Source of the DNA: Haemaphysalis longicornis
Taxonomy: Eukaryota; Arthropoda; Arachnida; Ixodida; Ixodidae
Direction: 5' to 3'
Length of the DNA: 64,000 nucleotides
Assembly (NCBI GenBank): GCA_013339765.2
Contig: CM023449.1
Coordinates: 102,836,417 to 102,900,416 of the forward strand
The position numbers were made by a program, and so were the translations under genes. Shown here one piece after another: positions 10,470-20,545 of this stretch (its first letter is position 1; each line of letters begins with the position of its first letter). The notes beneath the pieces are model-generated. The model did no database searches. It was given only the letters and a program-made list of their open reading frames with translations, and was not told where the DNA came from.

Positions 10470-11094
10470 CCCTAACATTCAGGAAGAAAATAGGAAGAAA
10501 AAAAATGGTACGCTTGTTTTTGTTGTGCGGCCTGCTTAGCATCTGCAGTTGTAGGAGGCGTGAACAGTGCAGTCCGAAATTTCTAAGCGAAAACAATGCT
10601 GGCTACTTCTTAGGACAAAGAATTCGTGAACCCACGGAGCACGCAGAAAACACACAATCCAAACGAACGTTCTTGCCAACACCCCGCCAGAAACCACGTT
10701 TCGCATTGGGCAATGTGCTGCCCGTGCGGCAGAGTGCAACCGCACTCATGGCGTTGGAGCCGCCATGCAGGTAGTGCCATTTCATGGTAAAAGCCCAGTG
10801 TATACACCGTTCAGCAGTGCAGGCAACAAGAGAGCTTGTATATTTGTGGAGAGAGGTATAGCACACTGAAGGTATGCGATTTGGAAAAGGGCTTCTCATT
10901 CAAGTCAGGCTACATATACATAGAAAACGATAATTGTGAGAGGTCTGTTCACACTTTTTACTAAATGTGCATGCCATTGTAAGTGAGGAAGCTGGTTTCT
11001 CACGACGAGCACATGGCATACAGCTGCATGTGGTACATTAACACCTACAGTGACATTTTTGAAGTAAGCATCCCATTAGCACTCATTTAAGCAA
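10470..11094 (-). repeat. Right arm of large inverted repeat IR1
   Basis: Inverted counterpart of 8905-9533. The outer edge is marked by ATTTAAGCAA on the plus strand, matching ATGCTTAAAT at 8905. Flanking bases outside both arms show no convincing target duplication, so I cannot decide between a foldback element and two opposed insertions. Confidence 0.75.
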
Positions 11095-11171
11095 TGTTGG
11101 AACACCACGAGTAATTAAAGAAGTCTCATCCAATCTGCATTCGTGACCTCACAAAATGCAGCCCTCCTTTT

Positions 11172-11400
11172 AACAACCATGTTCTTTAAGCACAAAAAGA
11201 CACAGAAAAAAAGACGGAGGTAAGCACAACCAGGGTGCCACTCACAACTGAAATTTATTTTGAAAAGAAGAAACATATATACACACTCTTGGTGCATGTC
11301 ACACATTGATACTATGAATTGCATCACATGTCCTTACCTAAATACACTACGTCTCGCTGTGAGAGTGCTATGGACAGCTGGACGGCGCATTTATTGCCTT
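11172..11400 (-). repeat. Left arm of inverted repeat IR2
   Basis: Reverse complement of a segment also present in plus orientation at 12723-12823 plus 13232-13331. Shared blocks read CACAAAAAGAC, GACGGAGGTAA, CAATGTGTGACATGC and CCAAGA-TGTGTA. In its own (minus) direction it contains an AATAAA signal near the outer third. The outer edge is near CATGTTC in both arms. Confidence 0.7.
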
Positions 11401-12722
11401 GTTTTCTGATTGTGCATTTCGAGTATTTTCCCGGTTCCTTGATCTTTATGTTTGCAAGCGAGTGGTAGCGCCAAACGTTGCGGTGCATTTACACTCATCA
11501 AAATAGGTTGCCAACTGTAAGACGTTGCCTTTGTTTGTGATTGTCTTGTAGGAAGCAGGCGTGAAGCGGATGCGGCTTCCCACATTTATTTAGGTCGCGT
11601 AGGCCCTGCCAGCACAAGGGGCTGCCCAGCTGCTGAGTCGACATTCGATGTGTCCTGTGGTGCGTGGCACTGCCCACGCAGCCCGGGCAAGCCCCGCTGA
11701 TGATGCTCGTGGGATGACACAGATGATGATCGTGTGCGCTGTGCATAGTGACGAGGTCGGCGCTTACTGATCGCTGTTGGACGTCGGAGTGCCGACGTGG
11801 AAAAGTGGCCGCAAAAGCAGTACTTGCAGCGCTGCCTACGAAGCCTGTGGCGCTCAAGCTGGAGCACCGGGTTGTTTGTCAATCAATCTCGAGCCATCCA
11901 AAAGGGTGTCTTCTGCACATGTGTTGAGATGTTGAGGCAGCTGGGCGTGGAAACGACTGGTACTAGCTTCACACCATAGTGCAGTCGATTCAGCCGAGAC
12001 TGCGGTGTTTTCGATGCACCTAGGTGTGCTAAGGGCCGCCGCGGACGCAGGGACTGCAGGTGTACCGATGACACCGTCCTTGATCCGAGTGGCAGGATCA
12101 GAGGAACTGGCACGGGATGACGTTATCAGCGTGCGCGACACAGGACTTTCGCAGCGTCGAGTAGGCGCAAAGGATGTGTCTTGCCTTGCAGGACGCCCAT
12201 GCGATAGTCCCGACTTCTGTAAACGGCGCTGTTGGGAATGCCTCTGTCTCGACGTCGCTCAAGGAGAAGCAAAAATTTCTAATACTGCCCTTACCATGGA
12301 AGGAGGTGGAATGGCGGGCGGTTGCGGCCAGCGAGCGTCTTCAATGCCGTCGTCTGCGACTCGTCGGCGGAGGGGCGCCTTCTCGGGATGTGGTCGGAGC
12401 AGACAAGGCAGGCTGTGGTTGGTTAGCGTCCGCTGTTTTGTCGTCGGCCGGTCCCGTCAGTAAAGGTGCAGCTGCCGCACTGGAGACAGAGACCAAGGTG
12501 TCGGCGTCGGTGGGAGCGAACATCGCTGTGCTGGGATGCACAGAGGGTACCGTGTGTGGCGGCGTAGTATGCGCGAGCCGTGCGGGTACGTTGTGTGCTG
12601 CAGGCGGTGGCGAAGCGTGAGCGAACCGTGCCGGTACCTCATCTGCTGCAGGCCGAAACAGCTCATTCGTGAGGCCGTAGTGCGCGAGCACGGCAGCGCG
12701 AAGGTCGTCGTAGGGGGTTGAC
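11401..12722. other. Interior of inverted repeat IR2, unassigned
   Basis: GC-rich sequence with long open stretches on both strands but no convincing homology. On the minus strand near 12730-12640 the peptide STPYDDLRAAVLAHYG resembles a segment common in tick Gypsy-type Gag, but no zinc knuckle or protease follows, so I do not annotate a gene. The high GC content leaves stretches open by chance. Confidence 0.35.
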
Positions 12723-13331
12723 AAATGCATCATCCAGCCATCCGTAAGGCTATCACAGCAAGAAAAAGCGCATTTAGATAAGGATGAGTGGTGCACTTCG
12801 TAGCACCAATGTGTGACATGCGCCAGTGGCAGATCCAAGGGCGGGGAGGGGGGGCAATCGCCTACCCAACCGCCCACCCCAAAGCCACTAGCTACTCTAC
12901 CCCACCACCTTTCACTCCCCTCGAAAGTGATCTTTCGGCACGTGTAATTTTTTAGGCCGCGGTGCGGACCATTACCATCCACGGCCAGCAAAGCACCCCT
13001 CATTTGTTGTAACTAATGCAACCGCTCCATGCTAATCACTTTCTCCCCACAAACAATTTTTCCCTTCAAATAGTTGAGTGCAGCAGCGAGGAGGAAACCT
13101 TTTTTAAACTCGTCACACGGTTGTCAGAAATATGTTGATCAACAAGCACCTGAGCAAGTGAGAACGAATCACGGCATTTGGTTGTGCCTTCCCCCCCTCC
13201 AAAGTCCCCTGGATCCGCCCCTGACATGCGCCAAGAATGTGTACATATGTTTGTTCTTTTTAAAGTAAATCCCAGTCGGGAGTGGCGGCCTGTTTGTGTT
13301 TACCTCCGTCTTTTTGTGCCAGTGAACATGA
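12723..13331 (+). repeat. Right arm of inverted repeat IR2, split by a MITE
   Basis: Plus-strand counterpart of 11172-11400. The arm is interrupted at 12823/13224 by a 400-bp insertion. Removing the insertion and one copy of the duplicated octamer restores continuous alignment with the left arm, which never had the insertion. Confidence 0.7.
12824..13223. mobile_element. hAT-like MITE, 400 bp
   Basis: Terminal inverted repeats: the left end reads CAGTGGCAGATCCAAGGG, the right end in reverse complement CAGGGGCGGATCCAGGGG. It is flanked by an exact 8-bp duplication ACATGCGC (12816-12823 and 13224-13231). CAGTGGCGGATC-type ends and 8-bp duplications are characteristic of the hAT superfamily. 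There is no transposase, so it is non-autonomous. The empty site is visible in the opposite arm of IR2, where the octamer region reads ACATGCAC without an insertion. Confidence 0.85.
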
Positions 13332-14069
13332 ATTTAAACCAACTCACCCAGTTATCTGTTTTGATGCATTTTAACACGCATTCAACGGTCCTCAATTGTA
13401 CGCACCTGGTTACAAGCCCAGCATGGTGTGTTTTGATGTGGCACATTGCAGCAGTCGAGGTTATTTCGCAGGGTGATCACTGAAACCGAGGAAAAAGACA
13501 GGCATGGAGATGTGAAAGTACGCAAATATGCACTGCATAAGCTTTACAAAAGGCATGCGCCATCTCAGACGATGCTAATGAGAGACTTGGCAGCGTTCAT
13601 GTGACGTAATATCCTGCAGTCAAGTCAAAGTGCTGTGGTTTTGAAGTCAAATTTGGGGCTAGTGCACAGAAGCTATAAACACGGGCAGTAAGATGTACTG
13701 CAGAGTGCTATGAATTTATTGATACCATGAGGTGTTCTTTAACATGGGCTAAAAGATGCGGTTTTGTATACTAATGATTGAGCTTGGACAACTGGTAAGT
13801 AATAGAAAAAACTCTATTCACACACTGGCAATAACTAGTAACGGACAGCCTACTAACCCTTTCACTGCCACTCCCAAGATAATTAGGGCAAACACACGTA
13901 CACCCGTGTACCTGCGTTGCCTCTTTACCTAACTCCCTGCCACTTCTAGACAACTCGTTTAAAAAATATTGCGGGTGCGCCGTGCCATCCATTGATATGC
14001 CACAGAAATGCATAAACCGTGTCAGGTAAATTTCAGACAAGTGCATCGGATGTTTCTTCTACCGGGTTA
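13332..14069. other. Unassigned sequence
   Basis: No coding region, terminal repeats or RNA features recognised. Composition is ordinary and could be intronic or intergenic. Confidence 0.4.
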
Positions 14070-14704
14070 TACCTGTGCTACACGAGCGTTTGGAAGGACA
14101 TTTCAGTCGAATGACCTTCGAAATTTCAAATGTCATTCGAACTGGAAGGAGTTCTGTCGATCTACATGACCATTCTCAAAGGCAGTTGAAAGTTTCCGCT
14201 TTTGCCCGACATGTTTTGGTGTCGCCACTGCTGCCATGTCTCGTTGGCGAAAATTTAATTTTAGAGTTAAAATGGGCAAAAAAGCAATTATTCGTTATGA
14301 AATTGATAGCAATAAACAAGCACGCACAAAGCATGCACAATGCAGCCAGTTTTTGTCTTTTTTCGCACTGCTGGTATTGAGAGTACTAAGTTACCTCGTA
14401 ATCGTAGAGTGAGTGACAGTGAACGAAAACAAGTGAAAAATTTTGAAGATCTTGCACTTCAAACACTAAGTTTTACTCGTAAATTATTGGTTTTGTTATT
14501 ACGACTTGCAGAAAATGAGCCAGAGGGTGCGACCGTTCAGGTTTCAAAGGCGTTTGACTCTCAAAGGTCAGTTGTTGTGCTCCTTTGACTCAAATGCCAT
14601 TTTAACCAAATGACTGAAAAACGTCGTGTAGCAGCTCAAAGGTGTCATTTGAGTCAAATGACATTCGACTCAAAGGCCTTCTAAACGCTCGTGTAGCACG
14701 GGTA
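14070..14704. mobile_element. Non-autonomous DNA transposon with GTGCTACACGAGCGTTT termini
   Basis: Left end TACCTGTGCTACACGAGCGT, right end in reverse complement TACCCGTGCTACACGAGCGT, continuing as TTTGGAAGG and TTTAGAAGG. Two boundary choices fit: TTA duplications (14067-14069 and 14705-14707, as in PIF/Harbinger) around 14070-14704, or TA duplications (as in Tc1/mariner) around 14072-14702. Subterminal copies of ATTCGA/TCAAATGAC occur on both sides. Internal open stretches of about 100 and 82 codons match nothing I know. Confidence 0.75.
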
Positions 14705-14707
14705 TTA

Positions 14708-16035
14708 CTTTGTCTTATCTCAGTGGCATGGCCGCGCTGGCCATGGCGAGTCAGGTACGAATAAAACACTAAGGAGAGCCTTGCTATCTGTGTGGTAGCT
14801 GCCAGCTGCCGCTTAGTGTGGTGCATGATTTTAAACATTACACTAAAAAGTTTTCCAAATATCTTGACATCCTAATTAACAGGTAATTATTCGGTAACTA
14901 GTTGAGTGCAACCTTGACTAGATTGTTCACGTTTTGCAAAGAATCATACTGCATTACTGTAAAAGTTCTCATAAAATTGACCAGCTATAAGAAAACCATG
15001 GCAGTGAAAGGGTTAAGTGTCTTTCCGAATATGCGGAACTGCTGACAAAATTTTGCATTCCACGAAATCCTGTGGTGAGCAACGTCGGTGCAGCACTCGA
15101 CGATTGACACATAAGCGGCCCCTTCGTGCTCACATATCTGTCAAACCGTTGGCTTCAGCTACGCACACTGCCGCATTGAAGGATCCGTGCTGGGTAGCGC
15201 TTTATGAACGACACACCAAGAAGCACACTGCAATTGGAGAGAAACAGCTGCGCTGAACTCGTGCACTGGTGAAAGAAGCCAGCGTGTCACAACAGGAAGT
15301 GCTTTGGCATCAGTTAGATCATTTTTTCTTTACACAGCCAAAATTTGAGCACTTCACAGCTGACAGCCTTGACTAAGTGGGCCTTATTCACCCAATAGTG
15401 CACGAGCCCACCTGGCACGCGCAGTCCATCGGTATCACTAGCCTTCGTTAGGGGCTGGGGTGTGCTGGTAGAGGCTCCTCCATTGCATTCGTTGTCTTCT
15501 TAAGTTCGATTATTAACAATAAATCTTGAGTTGAGTGAGCGCCTACAGTATTCCTTGTTAGTTTCTGTGTGGCCTGCGGTTTTCGGATAATGGTACCTTG
15601 CAAACTCGCTTAACTTTCTGCACTAGTTGACAACGATACAGGTGCCTCTAATAACAAACCCCACACTCCCCGCAAGCTACTTCCGACGGAATCAAGTGTA
15701 GCTTTTTCGCAAGTATTTCTGGGGCACCTCCTGTCCAAGTTAATTTTTTTAATCTACCGCGGCTGTCCACCCGGGTGTAGTGACCACGGCATTGCGCAGC
15801 CCACGCTAAATTTAGACTTCAATCCGCAGCCGCGGTCAATCCTGGATAGACAGGCTACACACACATGCCCCGGTGTTAAAAAGCATCGCGTGATGTCAAA
15901 TAAAGTGTAGACCTTTACTAAAGCGCATTATCGTAGCCAAGGTCCAGCTTCAGCATGATTTGATGCTGACTGTCGCGGTAACTGAACCGGTAAATCCAGC
16001 AGGCTCACCTAAGCCTTCAGAGCAAATGAGGTGGG
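14708..16035. other. Unassigned sequence
   Basis: No gene recognised. An AATAAATC sequence near 15519 resembles a polyadenylation signal, but no preceding exon can be supported. Confidence 0.4.
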
Positions 16036-16054
16036 GGGTCTAGTGAACTGTGAT

Positions 16055-16283
16055 GGTAGGGTTTAACGCGCCGACGCAACGCAGGCGATGAGGCGCGCCG
16101 CAGTGGAAAGCTCCGGATTAATTTTGACCACCTGGGGATCTTAACGTGCGCCGAAATCTCGTACACACGGGCGTTTTTTGCTTTTCGCCTCCATCAGAAA
16201 AGCGGCCGCCGCGGCTAGAATCGAACCCGTGATCTCGTGCTCAGCAGCGCAACGCCTAGCCAGTGAGCCACCGCGGCGGGTCA
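16055..16283 (-). mobile_element. tRNA-derived SINE, copy 1
   Basis: On the minus strand it begins with a tRNA-like head holding an A-box (TGGCTCACTGGCTAGGCGTT) and a B-box (GGTTCGATTC). A conserved body (CCCCAGGTGGTCAAAATTAA, TCCGGAGCTTTCCACTGCGG) and a GTTAAACC end follow. It is flanked by a 19-bp duplication with one mismatch, GGGTCTAGTGAACTGTGAT (16036-16054) and GGGTCTAGTGAACTCTGAT (16284-16302), which proves retroposition. The family resembles tick SINEs of the Ruka type; the name is tentative. Confidence 0.9.
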
Positions 16284-16302
16284 GGGTCTAGTGAACTCTG
16301 AT

Positions 16303-16974
16303 CCACAAATAACCAACATACCTTCCAAACAAGTACTCATTGCAAAAAATGCGTAGTACTTACCCTACTAAAAACGACGTTTCAGACGCAAAATCCTTCT
16401 TTACTGCAGTCTTCAGCTTGCGAACAGCACACGTGGTTCGGATGCAACGTTATCCATCACCTATGACGCGTGTAGCAGACGGCGATGATCGTAACACCTG
16501 CGTTCTACCCGTCCCCGTGTGTCCAACACGCGCGTGTGTCGGAAGAGCAGACATCAACCTTGTGAAAATTCTATAAAGATGACTTAACACAAAAATCGAG
16601 GTATAAAACTGACAAAACGAGCCAGCAACAGGCAGCCACATACATACAAACAAACATAGACAAATTGAGAGGTAGTTGCCAGACTGCAGTAATAACAACT
16701 CTCTTTTTTAATGAAAGTCATGTTCGTACGCTATTATTGGTAATAATCGTTCTGTTTTTAACAGATATAAAAAATCTCACATTTGAGATTTTTAGATGCA
16801 AAAGTAAATACGCATGAAATTTGCGCTGATGAAAATAAGAAAGTTGACTTCCTTTGTTTAATTAGTTCACGGCAGTTCCTTGAGGGAAAGAACTTCTCCA
16901 CTCTGGGATAAGGTAGGGGGTGGCAAGCGCTTGCTGTGGTAAAAGAAAGGGGGAGAAATACCAAAACACTCAGT
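16303..16974. other. Unassigned sequence
   Basis: No gene recognised. A short palindrome, GTGTCCAACACGCGCGTGTG, near 16520 is the only notable structure. Confidence 0.4.
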
Positions 16975-17040
16975 AAAAAAAAAGGTTAAAAAAAAAGGTA
17001 AAAAAAAAGGTAAAGTAAAAAAAGTAAAAAAAAGCAAAAA
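16975..17040. repeat. A-rich simple repeat
   Basis: Irregular tandem AAAAAAAAGGT/AAAGTA units; on the minus strand this is the T-rich sequence directly after a tRNA-like segment. Confidence 0.7.
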
Positions 17041-17049
17041 AGGCGAAAC

Positions 17050-17086
17050 GGGTAAGGTCGAGCGTTTAACCACTGAGCTACCGCGC
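17050..17086 (-). other. tRNA-like fragment (5' half only)
   Basis: Minus strand reads GCGCGGTAGCTCAGTGGTTA followed by AACGCTCGACC, a good acceptor/D-arm with A-box. No B-box (GGTTCGANNC) or 3' acceptor strand follows; instead the T-rich simple sequence begins. It is probably the head of a truncated tRNA-derived SINE rather than a tRNA gene. Confidence 0.55.
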
Positions 17087-17857
17087 AGAGCACTTTCAAC
17101 CGACAAGTTTATACAGTTACTTTCGTCCTCAGTGATTGTTGTCGCTTGTGTTTAGTTTCGCCCGCATTTGAGAAATTATGGCAATTATCACGCTTGTTTG
17201 TCACGCACCGATCTTGCACCCGAGGCCAAATATATTTGTGCTACAAGTGATTTCGCGAAAACAACCGTATGTACTCAAGAAAAGCTTTCGCAGATCATCT
17301 CCGACTTCTCTGCAAGCCAGGGTAGCCACGTTTTAAATAGAATATGCGTCGCTGGCTTTGATAACGCTTGTTTGTCACGCACCCATCTTACCGACAAGCC
17401 GCATCATGCTAATTATTACTACAAGCGATGTCCCTCCTGGCAGGTCAAGCGCAGCAAACCCGTTGTGCAAGACGACCGCTGACAGCAGTGCAGACCTGTG
17501 ATATCCTGTGAGATGTGTGACGATGTTGCAAAGGCCACCAAAGCCGCCTTCCGCGATTACGGAGGTGAAATTCTCGTTGGTTCAACTCCAACAAGGGCAG
17601 CCGCAAGTGCCACAATTCTTGCTTTTGTTTCTGGCTTTCTGCCAATTTGTTGCCGTGGGACTTGACCTATTTTCTGCACCTGTTTCACACGCCGCCTAAT
17701 AAATAATTACTTAGCTGTACAGCCCCCAAACAAGCAGCTACTTTTAACAATACCGCTGTTGCATTTGGCAGCTATGTGAAGAAGTGTGATCCAAACAACG
17801 TGCAGACCGAAAAAATTGAAAGTGCCTTCTACTAAAGTGCCATGACTGAAGCAATTA
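17087..17857. other. Unassigned sequence
   Basis: No gene or repeat recognised with confidence. Confidence 0.35.
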
Positions 17858-18843
17858 CACTCAAATCTCGGTACAACGAACACCACATTAACGAACTTTT
17901 CAGATTACCGAGCATTTAAGAAATCCCACGCCGACTGCTTATAGTTTTATAGTAACATTATTACACTACAACGTACTTCAGAATAGCGAACTTCTCAAAA
18001 TAACGATCGTTTTATTTAGTTCTGTGCCATATTAACAACACCTCAGTACTACGAACTCATATTTTTAAGGCCGGATATTCTTAGATGCCCGTTAAAAAAT
18101 CGCCGCAACCGGGACAGTGTGCTAGTAGACGACACGGCAAAGCGCAGCGCAGAAGAGGACATCTTGCAACTTGCTCCGCGGAATGCGGGAGCCGATGCAA
18201 GAGGGAGAAAAAAAGGCAAGGAGAAGAGAAAAAATGAAGCATGGGTAGCCTTCTCCGTCCCGAAAGCCGCGGCCGCGCTATTCGCGCTCACCCCAACTTT
18301 TTCTACGTTTCGCCGCTGCTCACGTTGCTTGCTGGATCTTCACGGACATCAGCGGAGCTGACAACAGAGGACATTGCCCAGACCGTGAGCGTTCAGGATG
18401 AAGAAGTGAAGATGGCAGCGAGGATGGCATGAACAACGATGCCTCTGAGGGTGCCGCAGCAGCACTCGAAGACTACGACGAGCACGCAACGACTGCGGAT
18501 GTGGTGGACAGCATACAAAAACTCCCAACATGTCCGGGGAAAAACCGCACGGCCACTGATTCACTCCCCAGGGATGTGTAAGTGTTTGAGTCCTTCGTGC
18601 TAGGAAGCTTGTGCTACACGCGCTAGATGAAAATCGTCAACCACTTTAAATAAACGTGCATTGTTTCATAACTACTAGTGCATTTTTTTGTGAAAAATGA
18701 CTCCAAGGATCCACTGCTCTACACGTAGGTCGTTTTAGGCATTGAAATACTATTTGTTTTCTTAAATTTTGCGATTTTCACTATAACGAATAACGAGCAA
18801 TTTTCCACGGTCCCCTGAAGTTCGTTATATCGAGATTTCACTG
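17858..18843. mobile_element. Tigger/pogo-like element, 986 bp
   Basis: Left end CACTCAAATCTCGGTACAAC, right end in reverse complement CAGTGAAATCTCGATATAAC; both lead into GAAC-rich subterminal sequence. Flanked by TA (17856-17857 and 18844-18845), the duplication of the Tc1/mariner/pogo superfamily. Ends of the form CAGTGAAACCTCGATATAACGA are typical of pogo/Tigger. On the plus strand near 18420-18540 an acidic peptide (NNDASEGAAAALEDYDEHA) resembles the C-terminal tail of pogo-type transposases, so this is probably an internally deleted copy. Confidence 0.8.
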
Positions 18844-18952
18844 TACTTCTTAGTTATAATAAAGAAATTGAAATGGAAAATACACGAGGTAACCTACTGA
18901 CGTTACCACGAACCATTTGACCACATGGAAAATAATAAATAGACAAGTATAC

Positions 18953-18995
18953 TGTCAGGAGCATAGTGGTATTGCCCACCACTATGCTCCGTGAC
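18953..18995. repeat. Perfect hairpin of 13 bp, extended to about 18
   Basis: GGAGCATAGTGGT (18958-18970) pairs perfectly with ACCACTATGCTCC (18978-18990) around a 7-nt loop. The flanks TGTCA and TGACA extend the stem across a one-base bulge. It could be a collapsed MITE or an RNA hairpin; nothing nearby decides. Confidence 0.6.
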
Positions 18996-19389
18996 ATTAT
19001 TGACTATGTGACCATGACTATGCTCCCCGTAACAATATTGACCACCATCACAGCAGGAGCCCTGTACGAAAAACCTAGGCATGCTAGCAACATAAAAAAA
19101 AACAAATGGCCTCGTTGAAAAAAGTCGTGTCTTCTTAAAGCTTGCCCTCTAAGACATCTGTATCGTCAATTCAGTTTGTCATCAACGAAAAGCATCAAAG
19201 GCTGCAGCAATGAACAACCGTGCTTGCTGTGGTATGAGCCAAAACATCTTGAAATGGCGGTGTGAATACTCAGAACCCAAACGTCTACGTCCAGCCGCTT
19301 ATTATACGTTGTTGGATATGCCACCGTATGCTGTGGTATGCAGTCAAATATTTCACATCTAGGGCGCGCTGCAAGCCGTTGTCGATGCG

Positions 19390-20545
19390 ATAGAACACCA
19401 GCTGGAGGGTATCATACTGAGATGTTCGCCGAGCAAATCGGAGCTCCTAATACTCCCACCCGCCAACAGCAGAGGCAAGGCCAGGCAATGCAAATATGAA
19501 AGATCCGAATCGTGACCAATTCCGGCAACATGATCCCAGAGGTCAACAAAATCAGGATCCTAGGCATGGTCATAAAAAAGGACGGAAGAAATGGCGTAAC
19601 CATTGCCCGCCTCACACCAAAAGCGGCCAACGCGATGCGACTTCTCAAACTAGTCTCGTCCCCAAGGCAGGCATGAAAGAGGAGAGCCTAATCAGGCTCG
19701 TAAAATCCTTCATCAGCCACATCACGTACATTGCAGCCTACCACAGATGGCTGCAACACGAACGCCTTCGCGGCAGTCGTCATCGAGGTGTCGACCGGTG
19801 CTTTGAGGATGGCCACGAGCGTGATAAGCACCGGAGCAGAACAAGTGGGGAGGTGGCCATCGCCAACACAGACTGCCACACGGTACTGAGTGACTGGAGA
19901 CGGGCAGTGCGAAACTTCACCAAAGGCCAAATCTGCAGGGAGGCCGAACGCATATTGCGAGCGGCCAAACTGCAAGACAGAAAAGTGCGGATTAAGTGGT
20001 TCCCGGCCCACGCGGCCAATGTGCCAAATTGCAACACACAACGAGATGGCACACGCAACGGCGTGAGCGCTAACAAACCGCGCCCCGGCGACCGACCGTC
20101 CGACGTGGTTTGAAGCCAAGGACCACATAACGAACTACAGTGACATCACAAAGGCCTACCGCATGGCTCGCAGGACTCTCCCATCCCCACACCCAAGGCT
20201 CAGTCGAGCGGAGGTAGTACTACTGAGACAGCTCCAGACCAGATCGCTACCGAGCCCAGGACTGATGCATCGCATGTACCCCGAGGAATACCTGACCGAC
20301 CAGTACAAGGTCTGTCAGAGGGAGCCAGCAGACCACAGGCACATCTTGTGGGACTGCATCACATTCCCAGAGGAAGCAAGATCAAGAACTATCCGCCACG
20401 GCTTCAGGCAGCTGCGAAGAGCCACGACCAAGACCAACAAGTTTGAGCCATCCAGCAGGTCAACGGGCGCTCGAAAAGCAGGGGCTCGTGCCGAGCAACG
20501 GTAACCCTGAAGATGACGTAGGCCCTCCTCGGGGCGCGCGAGGGC
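19390..20545 (+). mobile_element. 5'-truncated LINE fragment: RT end, RNase H, C-terminal tail
   Basis: Starts within the end of the RT domain (CSPSKSELLILPP, then a RILGMV-like segment). GMKEESLIRLVKSFISHITY and AAYHRWLQHE follow, typical of tick I-type LINEs. The thumb and connection regions are deleted. RNase H remnants follow: VLSDWRRAVRNFTKGQICRE and VRIKWFPAHAANVPN. The C-terminal zinc-finger-like region contains C-x13-H-x5-C (VCQREPADHRHILWDCITFP) and ends near 20505. Several stops and frame changes show it is inactive. RNase H after RT places it in the I group of non-LTR elements. No target duplication was seen. Confidence 0.8.

Noticed and set aside
12341..13003. 220-codon minus-strand open stretch as a Gag gene
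   Set aside because: It runs into the hAT-like MITE end, the Gag-like similarity is confined to about 16 residues, and no zinc knuckle or pol follows.
11172..13331. LTR pair of a retrotransposon
   Set aside because: The two copies are inverted, not direct, so they cannot be the LTRs of one element.
17050..17086. A functional tRNA gene on the minus strand
   Set aside because: Only the 5' half is tRNA-like; the B-box and acceptor 3' strand are replaced by T-rich simple sequence.
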